Below, piece after piece: positions 22,943-31,635 of a stretch of DNA of 64,000 nucleotides (its first letter is position 1; the number at the start of each line of letters is the position of its first letter). The stretch comes from Lysinibacillus sp. FSL K6-0232 (GTDB lineage Bacteria; Bacillota; Bacilli; Bacillales_A; Planococcaceae), in NCBI RefSeq assembly GCF_038008325.1, contig NZ_JBBOYW010000001.1, forward strand, positions 610,001 through 674,000. The letters are read 5' to 3'. The notes beneath the pieces are model-generated. The model did no database searches. It was not told the origin of the DNA and worked only from the letters and a program-made list of their open reading frames with translations. Position numbers and translations under genes: made by a program.

Positions 22943-23088
22943 TTTGCAATTGTAGACCAAAAGATATAAAATAGATAAGTCGAATCGAAAATTGATGAGT
23001 AGGTTCTTAAATTGCGATGGCGAATAAGCGATTGTGAATTGAAATAGATGTAATTTTTAGGTTGTACAAACGTAGGAGGATTATTAAG

Positions 23089-23472
23089 ATGTATAAGGAA
23101 TTGTCTTCAGGTATTAAAATTAGCATTACTCGTTCGATTTCAACATCTTTTGAAGCATACTTAGCAAGTATTGATTGGGATGAAGAGCGCTTTTCCATGG
23201 AAGACTTCATTGCGAACTGGCAAACTTATTTTCAAGAAAATGCCGCATGGATCGAAAAAATCCCAGCCGACACATTGATGAGTACGGAGTTCCATGAAGA
23301 GATGGCACAAAAAATCGATGAGGTCATTGCTAAAATTTTAAATGAAGAGCCAACAGCAAAGCAAATAGAAACAATCGAGGCATTGCAAAAAGAGCTAGGT
23401 ACAAATTACAGCTATGCTTGTAAAGCAGAAGCAGCATATATTGAGCAATTATTAAAAGAAAAACAAAAATAG
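23089..23472 (+). CDS. Protein of unknown function (127 aa)
   Basis: I do not recognise this protein. A strong TAGGAGGA site eight bases before ATG 23089 supports the start (an in-frame TTG at 23062 is weaker). The sequence is soluble, acidic and mostly helical by composition, with a lysine-rich end (QLLKEKQK). There is no signal peptide, membrane helix or cysteine motif. Good codon content and the strong ribosome site argue it is real. Confidence 0.7.
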   Translation: MYKELSSGIKISITRSISTSFEAYLASIDWDEERFSMEDFIANWQTYFQENAAWIEKIPADTLMSTEFHEEMAQKIDEVIAKILNEEPTAKQIETIEALQKELGTNYSYACKAEAAYIEQLLKEKQK

Positions 23473-23495
23473 TTTGTACAAAAATCGGATAGTTC

Positions 23496-23578
23496 CCTCC
23501 TTTCTCGGGCAATCTATGTAAGATCACAAATACAGCTAATGTATTTGCTGACATAGTACCGAAGAAAGGAGGTTTTTT
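23496..23578 (+). promoter_or_regulatory. Long hairpin and terminator whose 3' arm is the next gene's ribosome site
   Basis: Nested stems: CCTCCTTTCT (23496-23505) / AGAAAGGAGG (23563-23572); CGG/CCG (23506-23508, 23559-23561); CTATGT/ACATAG (23514-23519, 23551-23556); CAAATAC/GTATTTG (23527-23533, 23541-23547). TTTTTT follows at 23573-23578 and the ATG of the lipoprotein gene is at 23582. AAAGGAGG is therefore both the terminator arm and the ribosome site, fully paired with an anti-Shine-Dalgarno CCTCCTTT. Confidence 0.7.
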
Positions 23579-23581
23579 ACT

Positions 23582-23998
23582 ATGTGGAAAATGTCATTTT
23601 TAACGATTATTCTGGCTACTGTATTCCTTGGCGGCTGTAACTGGGGAGATCGTGCAGTAGAAGATCATCCTGTAGAAGATGCTGCAAATGATGTTCGTCG
23701 AGGTGTTGATGATGTCGAAGATGCATTAGATCCAAATGATCGTGATGATGCTTACGACCGCAATGCAAATGATATCGACCGAGGTACTGTAAATGAAAAT
23801 ACAACAGTTCCTGAAGCGACAACACCTGGGTCAAATGCTGATATCAACAGCACAAACGGCTATGATAACGTGCCAAATGCCAATGGCGTAGACGGTGTTG
23901 AACGTAATGACAATATTGATAACAATGTTGATAACGATGTTGTTGATGAAAAAGTCAACGAAACCGAAAAATACCGTGATGGCATGAACAACCGCTAA
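23582..23998 (+). CDS. Acidic, Asp/Asn-rich lipoprotein
   Basis: 138 residues. N-terminal signal MWKMSFLTIILATVFLGGC with lipobox LGGC, so probably lipid-anchored outside the membrane. The rest is a low-complexity, highly acidic tail rich in D, N, V and E (DDVEDALDPNDRDDAYDRNA), probably disordered. No known domain. The ribosome site AGGAGG is buried in the hairpin described at 23496. A bidirectional terminator follows the stop within a few bases. Confidence 0.8.
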   Translation: MWKMSFLTIILATVFLGGCNWGDRAVEDHPVEDAANDVRRGVDDVEDALDPNDRDDAYDRNANDIDRGTVNENTTVPEATTPGSNADINSTNGYDNVPNANGVDGVERNDNIDNNVDNDVVDEKVNETEKYRDGMNNR

Positions 23999-24000
23999 TC

Positions 24001-24036
24001 AAAAAAGAGTGCTTCCACAACGGAACACTCTTTTTT
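24001..24036. terminator. Bidirectional terminator
   Basis: AAAAAAGAGTG-C-TTCC / GGAA-CACTCTTTTTT. A-run on one side and T-run on the other, so it can serve the lipoprotein gene (+) and the NERD gene (-). Confidence 0.88.
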
Positions 24037-24073
24037 CAATACCTGAAGAATTACAGCAAAATCTATGAGCAAG

Positions 24074-24136
24074 GGCGAATACCCGCGAAGTTAGAGTAAA
24101 TACTCGCGAAGCCGGAGCGAATACCCGCGAACCTAA
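24074..24136. repeat. Three tandem 21-bp repeats
   Basis: Units start at 24074, 24095 and 24116 and share the core GCGAATACCCGCGAA (the middle unit has two changes). They lie between the bidirectional terminator and the NERD gene stop. Confidence 0.75.
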
Positions 24137-24148
24137 AGCAACTTCCTA

Positions 24149-25122
24149 TTAGAAAAACTCCTTCATATAATCCACTAAATTCACTGGTAAATGATACACA
24201 CGATTTTTATATGTGCCACTATAAGGAAACTGAAATTTTCGTAGCAGTCGCGTTGCTGCATCACTAGAATGAATATAAAAAAATGCACGTAATTGTTGAT
24301 TCGTAATTGTACGACTAATTAATAAACGATAATCCTGCAAAGCTTCAGCGAAAATTTCTCTACTCCTATAATGACAATAGGAGCATTTCCATATCCCACG
24401 ATCAAAATGCATACAATTTTGATACATACATTTTGGGCAAAGCACACCATGGCGCAAACGTGATGGTGCAATAGTCATTGGCATTTCAGTAGGCTGCTGC
24501 TTGCGTTGAAGCTCTTGAACCAACTGTCTTAATTGATGATCTGATAATAATCGCTGAGGATGTTTTTGAAAAAGCGAATGAAGGTGTGCATGAAGTCCAG
24601 ATCGATGGAAAATAGGGATACATGTATTTGCTGAATGAGTAATAATTGTGGAAGGGTTGGCAATAACAACTGCCCCTTCAATAGAAAGTGAATAATGAGT
24701 AGTAAGCCCCGAGAGAAATCGCATATGACGTTGTACTTGTGTAAGCGCATTAGGAAATCCCTCCACAGTGCCATCCACCTTTGTACGTATACATTGATGT
24801 GTACGGTGATCAAACTCAAGGCGACCATGAATATTTTTAATTTCTAAAACAAGCATAAATTGCGGACAAATAAACAGGCTATCAAGCTGATGTATCTGGT
24901 GTTGGGCATTTACAAAAAATAAATCGGGCAATACAAAAAAGTATGTGGATATACTAATTCTAGCCACTCACTATCAACATTTCTTTCACCTGCATATCCA
25001 GCTTCAACTCTGTGAAATCGCTCGTGATAGTAATGAAATTCCGAATCCTCCTGCAGAAGATGCCTCATTAAAGCCTCAAGCCACAATAATTTCAAAGACT
25101 TTTCTCGAATCATAATAGCCAA
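24149..25122 (-). pseudogene. NERD (nuclease-related domain) protein gene, frameshifted
   Basis: Two overlapping reverse-strand frames make one protein. The first (TTG 25122, with AAGGAGGG seven bases upstream) encodes MAIMIREKSLKLLWLEALMR to VDSEWLELVYPHTF. The second continues FVLPDLFFVNAQHQIHQLDS, LVLEIKNIHGRLEFD (NERD core) and a C-terminal zinc ribbon (CPKCMYQNC, WKCSYCHYRS), ending at 24149. They join if one base is added in the A6 run at 24935-24940. Family role: NERD domains resemble nucleases; cellular role unknown. It may be a broken gene, a slippage-controlled gene or a sequencing error. Confidence 0.8.
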
Positions 25123-25183
25123 AAATATTCCCTCCTTGTTATTTTAAAATGTATTTTACATATAAATGACAATTTGTCCATAC

Positions 25184-25211
25184 AAAAAACGATGCAGTGA
25201 TTTGCATCGTT
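25184..25211 (-). terminator. Terminator of ywpF (reverse strand)
   Basis: CGATGCA (25190-25196) / TGCATCG (25203-25209), followed on the reverse strand by a T6 run. It overlaps the ywpF stop codon. Confidence 0.8.
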
Positions 25212-25638
25212 ACCCGTCATTTTTTAATTTTGGTCGTTGCTTCATATCAGTTTTAAAGCGCTCCAATAGATTTTCTAAGGAAACACCCTCAGCCAGCAGC
25301 TCAGAAAGTAATTGTTCGGCATATTTTGAACGTTTTATTTTCAGTGTACCTTTCAACAACACTGAAATATGATCACCAATTTCTTGAACGGTATGTACAA
25401 TCACCTGAAAAGGAGCGGGCTCATTATCTGGAAATGAAATCACTACACGTACATTAAAGACAGTACCATTCGCTAAAAGTTCATCAAAGATTGGGCGATA
25501 TTGTCGTTCCATAAATAGTTCAAGAATCCAAGATTGATGGCTGTTTTCCTGATTAATAATAATGCCATCGATTAAAGGGAATGGTTGCACGCCATCTTTT
25601 GTGACAAGGTCAAAGGAAAGCATTTTAAAAGTTTTCAT
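25210..25638 (-). CDS. ywpF: YwpF-like family protein
   Basis: 142 residues, recognised as YwpF-like from KTFKMLSFDLVTKDG and position beside ssbB, as in Bacillus. Function unknown. Seen: an N-terminal mixed beta region and a charged helical C-terminus (LKGTLKIKRSKYAEQLLSEL). GAGGAGG precedes ATG 25638. Divergent from ssbB across a 280-base AT-rich region. Confidence 0.8.
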   Translation of the reverse strand: MKTFKMLSFDLVTKDGVQPFPLIDGIIINQENSHQSWILELFMERQYRPIFDELLANGTVFNVRVVISFPDNEPAPFQVIVHTVQEIGDHISVLLKGTLKIKRSKYAEQLLSELLAEGVSLENLLERFKTDMKQRPKLKNDG

Positions 25639-25918
25639 TACGGATATTCCTCCTCAGTCTGTCATTCTTTTAGTATAACATATGAAGATGTGTGAACTAT
25701 CTATTTTAAAAGCTACAAAAATACTAATTTAATGAAAAGGCGTTAACCGCTACAGCCCCAAGCATTTATACCCTAAAATCATTAAAAAACAGCAAAATAA
25801 AAATACTAATTTACACACTTTATGCTTAAAAATCGCTAGAAATTATCAATATCGAATTTTGCCCGTAGCGGCATCATTTTGTAAGATAAGGGCAATCAAA
25901 AGCAAAGGAGGTGAATGA
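25639..25918. promoter_or_regulatory. Divergent ywpF-ssbB control region
   Basis: Very AT-rich. A 15-base sequence, AAAAATACTAATTTA, occurs twice in direct orientation (25717-25731 and 25799-25813). A separated inverted repeat CCGCTAC (25747-25753) / GTAGCGG (25865-25871) brackets the second copy. AAAA-N5-ATTT within the repeat resembles half of a ComK box; ssbB is ComK-controlled in B. subtilis. Confidence 0.4.
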
Positions 25919-26320
25919 ATGAATCACGTCGGACTGGTCGGAAGGTTTACAAAAGACCCAGTATTACGCTACTTATCTGGTAATCGCGTGCAGACTCATT
26001 TTTCACTCGCCATTAACCGCAATTATAAAAACAGTCGAGGGGAAATAGATACGGACTTTATATTTTGCACAGCTTGGGGAAGGCTTGCAGAGCATATTGT
26101 CAAATATTGCGGTAAAGGCTCATTAGTAGGAGCAAATGGTCGTATTCAATCAAGATCATTTATGAATGAAGAAAGCACAAAGATTTTTATGACAGAGGTA
26201 GTAGTGGAGGATGTACGGTTTTATCAGCTAAAACCAAGGGATAGTGATGGAGCGATTGCAGTATCACAGCCACCAAATGAACAGGAAGAACTAAAGGATT
26301 TTGTCTTACCGGGAACGTAG
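25919..26320 (+). CDS. ssbB: Single-stranded DNA-binding protein (SsbB type)
   Basis: OB-fold protein coating single-stranded DNA; the short paralogue in Bacillus serves natural competence. 133 residues: MNHVGLVGRFTKDPVLRYL, FSLAINRNYKN, FIFCTAWGRLAE, GSLVGANGRIQSRSF. The C-terminus ends KDFVLPGT and lacks the canonical acidic tip DDDLPF used by the housekeeping Ssb to recruit partners. AAAGGAGGTG precedes ATG. Neighbours ywpF, ywqA and ywqB agree with the ssbB locus. Confidence 0.92.
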   Translation: MNHVGLVGRFTKDPVLRYLSGNRVQTHFSLAINRNYKNSRGEIDTDFIFCTAWGRLAEHIVKYCGKGSLVGANGRIQSRSFMNEESTKIFMTEVVVEDVRFYQLKPRDSDGAIAVSQPPNEQEELKDFVLPGT

Positions 26321-26532
26321 GTTATTAAATTCTACATACGGCGCAAGAGAAAAACATTGTCTAATCCGCCATTCTTCTTTATATTTCTTGCACCGTAATA
26401 ATACGAAAGGAGTGGTGTGTACTAAATTTTATACTAAACATTGCTGAAGACCGCACAGCAATGGAATATTCAACACAACTGAATAGAGAAATAAAGTAAG
26501 TAGGGAAAAGAAGTAAAAGCATGGTTCCACTG

Positions 26533-26565
26533 AAAAAAGCGCCAAGAATACTTTGCTCTTGGCGC
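26533..26565 (-). terminator. Terminator of the ywqB-ywqA operon
   Basis: GCGCCAAGA (26539-26547) / TCTTGGCGC (26557-26565), perfect 9-bp stem; on the reverse strand it runs into T6. It lies seven bases past the ywqA stop. Confidence 0.92.
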
Positions 26566-26571
26566 ATCTAA

Positions 26572-29334
26572 TTATATATCTAATGTGATTAAATCACGCA
26601 ATTCGTGATCCTCTAATTCAGTTAACCACTGGCTTGATTGAATAAGCTCTTCCGATAGTGCAGACTTCTGTACTAGCATTTTATCAATTTTCTCTTCGAT
26701 TGTGCCAATTGTTACAAACTTATGGACTTGCACAAATTGTGTTTGCCCAATTCGATAGGCACGGTCTGTTGCTTGATTTTCAACGGCTGGATTCCACCAT
26801 CTATCTGCATGTAACACATGATTTGCAGCTGTTAAATTAAGCCCTGTTCCACCAGCTTTTAAAGAGAGGATAAAAATAGGGAAATCTCCTGCCTGAAAAG
26901 CCTCTACTAAGCGGTCACGCTGCTGCTTAGGCATAGCACCTGTTAAAAATGGTGCATCTACATTGTATAATTCACTTAAACAATGCTGTAGCAATTGTCC
27001 CATTCCTATATATTGTGTAAAGATAAGACATTGCTCGCCATTGTCCACAATCTCCGCAGCCATTTGCACAATGCGCTCTAATTTTGTCGAACGTGAAAGC
27101 ATTGTTTCGGCATCCTCGAAAGGCTCCTTTAAATATAAGGCAGGATGATTACATAGTTGTTTGAGCTTACTTAGCATTTTTAACACGCGTCCCTTTTTTT
27201 GAAAGCCTGTTAACTGCTCTAGCTGATCAAGTGTTTCTAAAATATAGCCTTCATATAGCGAGGCTTGCTCAGCTGTTAATGGACAATACTCATTTGATTC
27301 TAGCTTATCTGGTAAATTAAGCTGTAAATGCGGATCACGTTTTGTACGACGTAATAAAAATGGCTGAATTTTAGCTCTTAATTTCTGCTTATGCGCTTCA
27401 GATTCATCGCGTTCGATAGGTAAAATAAATTCCTCGTTAAAGCGACTAAAGCTACCTAAATAGCCTTTATGAATAAAATCAAAAATTGCCCATAGCTCAG
27501 ATAAACGGTTTTCAATAGGTGTACCGGTAAGGGCAATATGATGAGCTCCCTGTAATTTACGAATAGCTCTTGACTGCAATGTTTGCATATTTTTAATATT
27601 TTGAGCCTCATCCAATACAACAGTTGCCCACTCGATCTCCTGTAAAAACTCAGCATCCTGCGATACTGTGCCATAAGTAGATAAAATCACTTGCGGTTGC
27701 TCGGCTACCACTTGCTGTTTAAATAGCTTATCCTTTGCTCGGTTTGCCTGATAATGTGTATGCACGGTTAAAGAAGGTGCAAATCGAGCAAGCTCTTTTT
27801 GCCAGTTACCAAGTACAGAAGTTGGGCAAATGATAATAGAAGGCTTTTTATGATCTGTTGCTTTATAAATATGAAGAAGATAGGAGATAAGCTGAACTGT
27901 TTTACCTAATCCCATATCATCAGCTAAACAAGCACCAAAACCTTGTTGACGCATAAAGGCTAACCATTCAAAGCCCTCTTGTTGATAAGGACGTAATTCT
28001 GCTTGTAAAGTTGATGGAACTGGTATAGCTGGTAATCCCTTTTTCTCTAAAAGCTGCTCCATATAGGATTTTAATGATTGCTGTATTTCCAATGCAAAAA
28101 TAGGGTCATCTCTTAGTGCATCATCAGCATCTTCCTCCTCAAGAGGGGCAGATAAATCTTCAGGTAACTCTCTAAATAGTAATTCACGAACAGTCCAGCT
28201 TTCATCTTCAGCCTGCTGCATCAATGCACGCATTTCTTGCATCCAATTAGCATCCACGCGAAACCATTCCGTACCAATACGAATAAATTCGCGTTTTTCA
28301 TCAACAAGCTTTTTAAATTGCTCAGGAGAAATGGTCTGACCATTCATAGAGAATTGCCATTTAAACGTTAAAATATCGTCTAGTCCTGCTACCTTTTTTG
28401 TTGCTACATTACTAGTCGTTACACGCACACGCATTTTAGATTGTTTTAAATCTTTTAGCCATGCGGGTAGCACAACATCAAAACCGAGTGCCTGCAATCT
28501 GGCAAGGTCTTCACGTAAAAATAAGCGCACCTCAGCATCTTCAAGTGGTGTATGAATAAAAATATCACTTCTGATAGCATCCTTAGATAAAAGGTCTACA
28601 ATTTGCTGTTGCTGCTGTTCAATTTCATCCGCAAACATTTGCCACTTTGTAGGAAGCGCTTCTGCTATCGGCAAAGATTGCTTACGAATAGCAGGTGTCC
28701 AATAATTTTTAGTCGTAGCTGTACTAAGAACGGTTTCTAATAGCCATACATCGGAATCTTCCTCAGGCTCACTTAGCCGTAAAGACAGCGAAACGGCCCC
28801 AGTTTGGCGCGATTGTTCTAATGGCCAACCACCACGTAGGAAAAAGGGCAAAAGCTTTGGTAAATCAGAGAAAATTAAGCCAACTTGTGACAGCTTCTGT
28901 TGCACAGCTATCTCTAATAATGCTGAATCTACATGCTCAATTGGAAATGCTAATGAGGAAAAATCCTCTGCAATAACGGCATATGACCATAGTGATGGCT
29001 CTTGCCAGTATTGCTGTAATGCCAACACTTTATCTAGCCACATCTTACTTTTCTCATCTGTACCGTGCCAGCTAATAAATGGATGCTGGTAGCGTGAGGA
29101 AAAAATATCGAGAAGCTCAGCACTTGAAACTTCAATTGTAAAATCAGCTCGATTTGTTAATAAGCCATAGATATTTGCTTCGTAACTAAAAAATAATGAA
29201 GAAATAAGTGTATCGGCATCGATGATTTTACCGTCAGCAGTAAAGCCCTGTAACGTAAAATATCCTTCCTGAGCTACTTCAATACGAAGCTGTTGTTTTT
29301 TAGAAAACGGGGAAGGAGCATTGATAGTTATCAT
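26572..29334 (-). CDS. ywqA: Snf2-family DNA helicase/translocase YwqA
   Basis: A 920-residue Swi2/Snf2 ATPase. The N-terminal 430 residues are the bacterial SNF2-associated region. Then Walker A DDMGLGKT (472-479), DEAQNIKN as motif II, LTGTPIENRLSELW (motif III), and C-terminal motifs SLKAGGTGLNLTAANHV and DRAYRIGQTQ (motifs V-VI). Family enzymes move along double-stranded DNA and remodel protein-DNA complexes; the exact role is unknown. The ATG overlaps the ywqB stop (ATGA), so the two are translationally coupled. Confidence 0.93.
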   Translation of the reverse strand: MITINAPSPFSKKQQLRIEVAQEGYFTLQGFTADGKIIDADTLISSLFFSYEANIYGLLTNRADFTIEVSSAELLDIFSSRYQHPFISWHGTDEKSKMWLDKVLALQQYWQEPSLWSYAVIAEDFSSLAFPIEHVDSALLEIAVQQKLSQVGLIFSDLPKLLPFFLRGGWPLEQSRQTGAVSLSLRLSEPEEDSDVWLLETVLSTATTKNYWTPAIRKQSLPIAEALPTKWQMFADEIEQQQQQIVDLLSKDAIRSDIFIHTPLEDAEVRLFLREDLARLQALGFDVVLPAWLKDLKQSKMRVRVTTSNVATKKVAGLDDILTFKWQFSMNGQTISPEQFKKLVDEKREFIRIGTEWFRVDANWMQEMRALMQQAEDESWTVRELLFRELPEDLSAPLEEEDADDALRDDPIFALEIQQSLKSYMEQLLEKKGLPAIPVPSTLQAELRPYQQEGFEWLAFMRQQGFGACLADDMGLGKTVQLISYLLHIYKATDHKKPSIIICPTSVLGNWQKELARFAPSLTVHTHYQANRAKDKLFKQQVVAEQPQVILSTYGTVSQDAEFLQEIEWATVVLDEAQNIKNMQTLQSRAIRKLQGAHHIALTGTPIENRLSELWAIFDFIHKGYLGSFSRFNEEFILPIERDESEAHKQKLRAKIQPFLLRRTKRDPHLQLNLPDKLESNEYCPLTAEQASLYEGYILETLDQLEQLTGFQKKGRVLKMLSKLKQLCNHPALYLKEPFEDAETMLSRSTKLERIVQMAAEIVDNGEQCLIFTQYIGMGQLLQHCLSELYNVDAPFLTGAMPKQQRDRLVEAFQAGDFPIFILSLKAGGTGLNLTAANHVLHADRWWNPAVENQATDRAYRIGQTQFVQVHKFVTIGTIEEKIDKMLVQKSALSEELIQSSQWLTELEDHELRDLITLDI

Positions 29335-30905
29335 ACTAAGTTTCCTTTCTCAATTTCTTCTTGTAATGCACGAAGTCGTTTATATTCTGTGCGAATGGTA
29401 TTCATATATGTTTCAAAGTAAGCTATTTTACCTGCTCGCTTTGCAGCACTGCGCATACTTTTCCAAATGCGAACAGCCTGCTTATAATTCATACGTGATT
29501 TTTGTGTAATTTCAGCCATTGCATAGACGTGATATAAGGGCAGCACTGTAGCAGGCTCCACCTGTAGTACATCCTTTAAGCCACACATTTCTAAATAAGA
29601 AAGTGAGGAGGGATTTAGCTGGTGAAGAGCAGCCCATTCGCGATAACGCCCTTTCTTAATTAAAAAGCTTGAAAATGGCTGAATACCATATACACCAAAG
29701 GCACTGTATAGCATTGCTTCTTCTTTCTCAGTAAGCTCAATTTCATCAAACAGCAGCTGGAATTGTCGCACGTATTGAGCACGCTGTACAACTGGAACGA
29801 CTTTCTGTAAAAAGGCTTCTGTTAATGGCAGAATAGCACGCAAAATAAGCGTTAGTGCATGAGGCTCACCGGCACGCTGAGCAAAGGTAGCTAGCTCAAA
29901 TAAATCCTGCATTTGTGCTAAATCAATATGTGCCAAATTTTCTTGAAGTAAATCCTCCTTTTGCAATAACACATAAAATAATAAATTTAACGATGATAAA
30001 GAAATTTCAGCCGGAGGATTTTCTAAACGATTTAAATACATTAACTCCTGCTCACGTCGTGGCTTTTCATAAAAAAGCACCGCCCAAAACAGCATATATA
30101 AGTGAAGTCGATCTGGAAATAGTCCTTGTCGTTCTAATAAAAATTCTCTTATTAGCTCCTGTAAAGCATCATAGAATGGATCAGTTGCAAAAAGGCGAGA
30201 ACGATTTGTAAGCTCTGTTAGGATGCTTTCAAATGATTGATTGCTTTGATCGATAAAGTATTTCATATACGGTGAATCCAAGGAATGTCCGGGTGTTTCA
30301 TTTAAGTGACGCCATATTGTATTCAAAATGGCTAATTCCATAAAAAGCTTATACAGCGGCTGCCATTCACGTTCATAGGGCATATGCCGATGAAGACGCT
30401 CTAATGCATCTGTTCTGATAGCGGAAAGCCCATAGCCCTCTATTACTCGACCAAAGGGTAATAATCGCTTCATTACCTCGTCAACCATCATGCGCCAGCT
30501 TTGTGGACTACGCTCAGCAGCTAGAGTTTTTAGCTGGGCAGACTTTTGTGCACGCCAAGCACTTGACCAATCTTGGACAGAATCAAAATACTGATAAAGA
30601 GCAAGCAATGCACCGACTTGATGTCTGCACCATTTTGTTTGAGGACAATTACAACGCAGCTCCTCTTTAGAAAAATCAATTTCAACAGAGGCAGGTCTGA
30701 CATCCTGGACGCTTGCATATAGTATAGAACTTACACCATTAAAGCGCTCAAACACAATGGATTTATTCCTCACAGAGAAAACAGCACGACGCACTAGCTC
30801 TTCGTCTTCTGTAGAGGAAGGGTGTAGCACTTGCTCAGCTTCTTTTAATTTAGTTAGCACAAACTCTTGATGATCTTTCGCTAATTGTGATATAGACAAT
30901 GCCAT
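29331..30905 (-). CDS. ywqB: SWIM zinc finger protein YwqB
   Basis: 524 residues. The SWIM motif CxCxnCxH is present as Cys85, Cys87, Cys93, His95 in LRCNCPQTKWCRHQ. The remainder is a long helical region without a known domain. SWIM proteins next to Snf2 helicases are a common bacterial pair and are thought to act together on DNA. AAAGGAG precedes ATG 30905. First gene of the two-gene operon. Confidence 0.88.
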   Translation of the reverse strand: MALSISQLAKDHQEFVLTKLKEAEQVLHPSSTEDEELVRRAVFSVRNKSIVFERFNGVSSILYASVQDVRPASVEIDFSKEELRCNCPQTKWCRHQVGALLALYQYFDSVQDWSSAWRAQKSAQLKTLAAERSPQSWRMMVDEVMKRLLPFGRVIEGYGLSAIRTDALERLHRHMPYEREWQPLYKLFMELAILNTIWRHLNETPGHSLDSPYMKYFIDQSNQSFESILTELTNRSRLFATDPFYDALQELIREFLLERQGLFPDRLHLYMLFWAVLFYEKPRREQELMYLNRLENPPAEISLSSLNLLFYVLLQKEDLLQENLAHIDLAQMQDLFELATFAQRAGEPHALTLILRAILPLTEAFLQKVVPVVQRAQYVRQFQLLFDEIELTEKEEAMLYSAFGVYGIQPFSSFLIKKGRYREWAALHQLNPSSLSYLEMCGLKDVLQVEPATVLPLYHVYAMAEITQKSRMNYKQAVRIWKSMRSAAKRAGKIAYFETYMNTIRTEYKRLRALQEEIEKGNLV

Positions 30906-30971
30906 AACCTCGCTCCTTTCATCTATTTAACATGGTTAATTTGCTATAAAGGAAAAAAAGACTGTCTTTCC

Positions 30972-31000
30972 ATTATACGATTAAAATGCGACAGTGATAA
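30972..31000 (-). promoter_or_regulatory. Candidate sigma-A promoter of ywqB-ywqA
   Basis: On the reverse strand: TTATCA (31000-30995), 17-base spacer, TATAAT (30977-30972), 67 bases before the ywqB start. Confidence 0.5.
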
Positions 31001-31067
31001 GCTAAATGATCAGAAAGAAAAAAATTTGAAGTAAAGATAGTTAACAAGACTTTTAATTTGTGTTAAA

Positions 31068-31083
31068 ATCTGAATAATCAGAT
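31068..31083. promoter_or_regulatory. Palindrome before the IDEAL-domain gene
   Basis: ATCTGA-ATAA-TCAGAT, a perfect 6-4-6 palindrome just upstream of the AAGGAGGG ribosome site and just downstream of a TTAAAAT -10-like sequence. Possible operator. Confidence 0.3.
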
Positions 31084-31102
31084 AACTAAGGAGGGATGAA
31101 TG

Positions 31103-31582
31103 ATGATGCAAGTCCAATACATGAAGCCGTTCTACACAAAAATTACTGGAGATAAATTACGCCTCGTATTTGCTTATCAATACTTCTCAATCTTAAAAGA
31201 GAATGAGATTTTCCATTTCATTCCTATAGAAGGTAAAGAGATGATTATCAACTTGAAGACACAGCAAATCGAAAACTTATCTGAGGTTTTTGTTTTCCAA
31301 AAAGGTAACCGTTTTATTCGCTTACCACTATATCAATTGCTGCTTATTACAAATGTTCATGAGCATCTAGCACCGATTCTTGATAGCGTTGCACCGCAGC
31401 CACAAATTCAACCTGCCACAACAACAGTAAGTGTAGGTGAGATTGACCAGCTTCTAGCAGAATTAGAGGAGAAAAACTTTGATTATTTAATCGATAAAGC
31501 ATTAGCAGAAAATAATAAAGCACTCTTTTTTGATTTGCTACAGCAAAAGAACCAGCAATTTGGAGGGTTCGAAATTGAATAG
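31103..31582 (+). CDS. IDEAL-domain protein
   Basis: About 159 residues. The IDEAL motif region near the C-terminus reads DYLIDKALAENNKALFFDLL. The domain occurs in small Bacillus proteins such as YpiB and ComK; its role is not well defined. The N-terminal part (VQYMKPFYTKITGDKLRL) is unrecognised. Three successive ATGs (31100, 31103, 31106) follow AAGGAGGG; the middle one has seven-base spacing and is chosen, with low certainty among the three. Confidence 0.75.
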   Translation: MMQVQYMKPFYTKITGDKLRLVFAYQYFSILKENEIFHFIPIEGKEMIINLKTQQIENLSEVFVFQKGNRFIRLPLYQLLLITNVHEHLAPILDSVAPQPQIQPATTTVSVGEIDQLLAELEEKNFDYLIDKALAENNKALFFDLLQQKNQQFGGFEIE

Positions 31583-31596
31583 ACGAAATTCCTAGT

Positions 31597-31635
31597 AAGC
31601 ACCTACTTTTCATTGAATGAGAGGCAGGTGCTTTT
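31597..31635 (+). terminator. Terminator after the IDEAL-domain gene
   Basis: AAGCACCT (31597-31604) / AGGTGCTT (31626-31633), with only four Ts following. Confidence 0.6.

Noticed and set aside
24074-24136. CRISPR-like array
   Set aside because: The three 21-bp units are contiguous tandem repeats without spacers, and no cas gene is near.
26396-26485. AAAGGAG followed by a short frame reading LNIAEDRTAMEYSTQLNREI
   Set aside because: It looks peptide-like, but no start codon lies in that frame near the ribosome site. It may be a fossil; not enough to call a gene.
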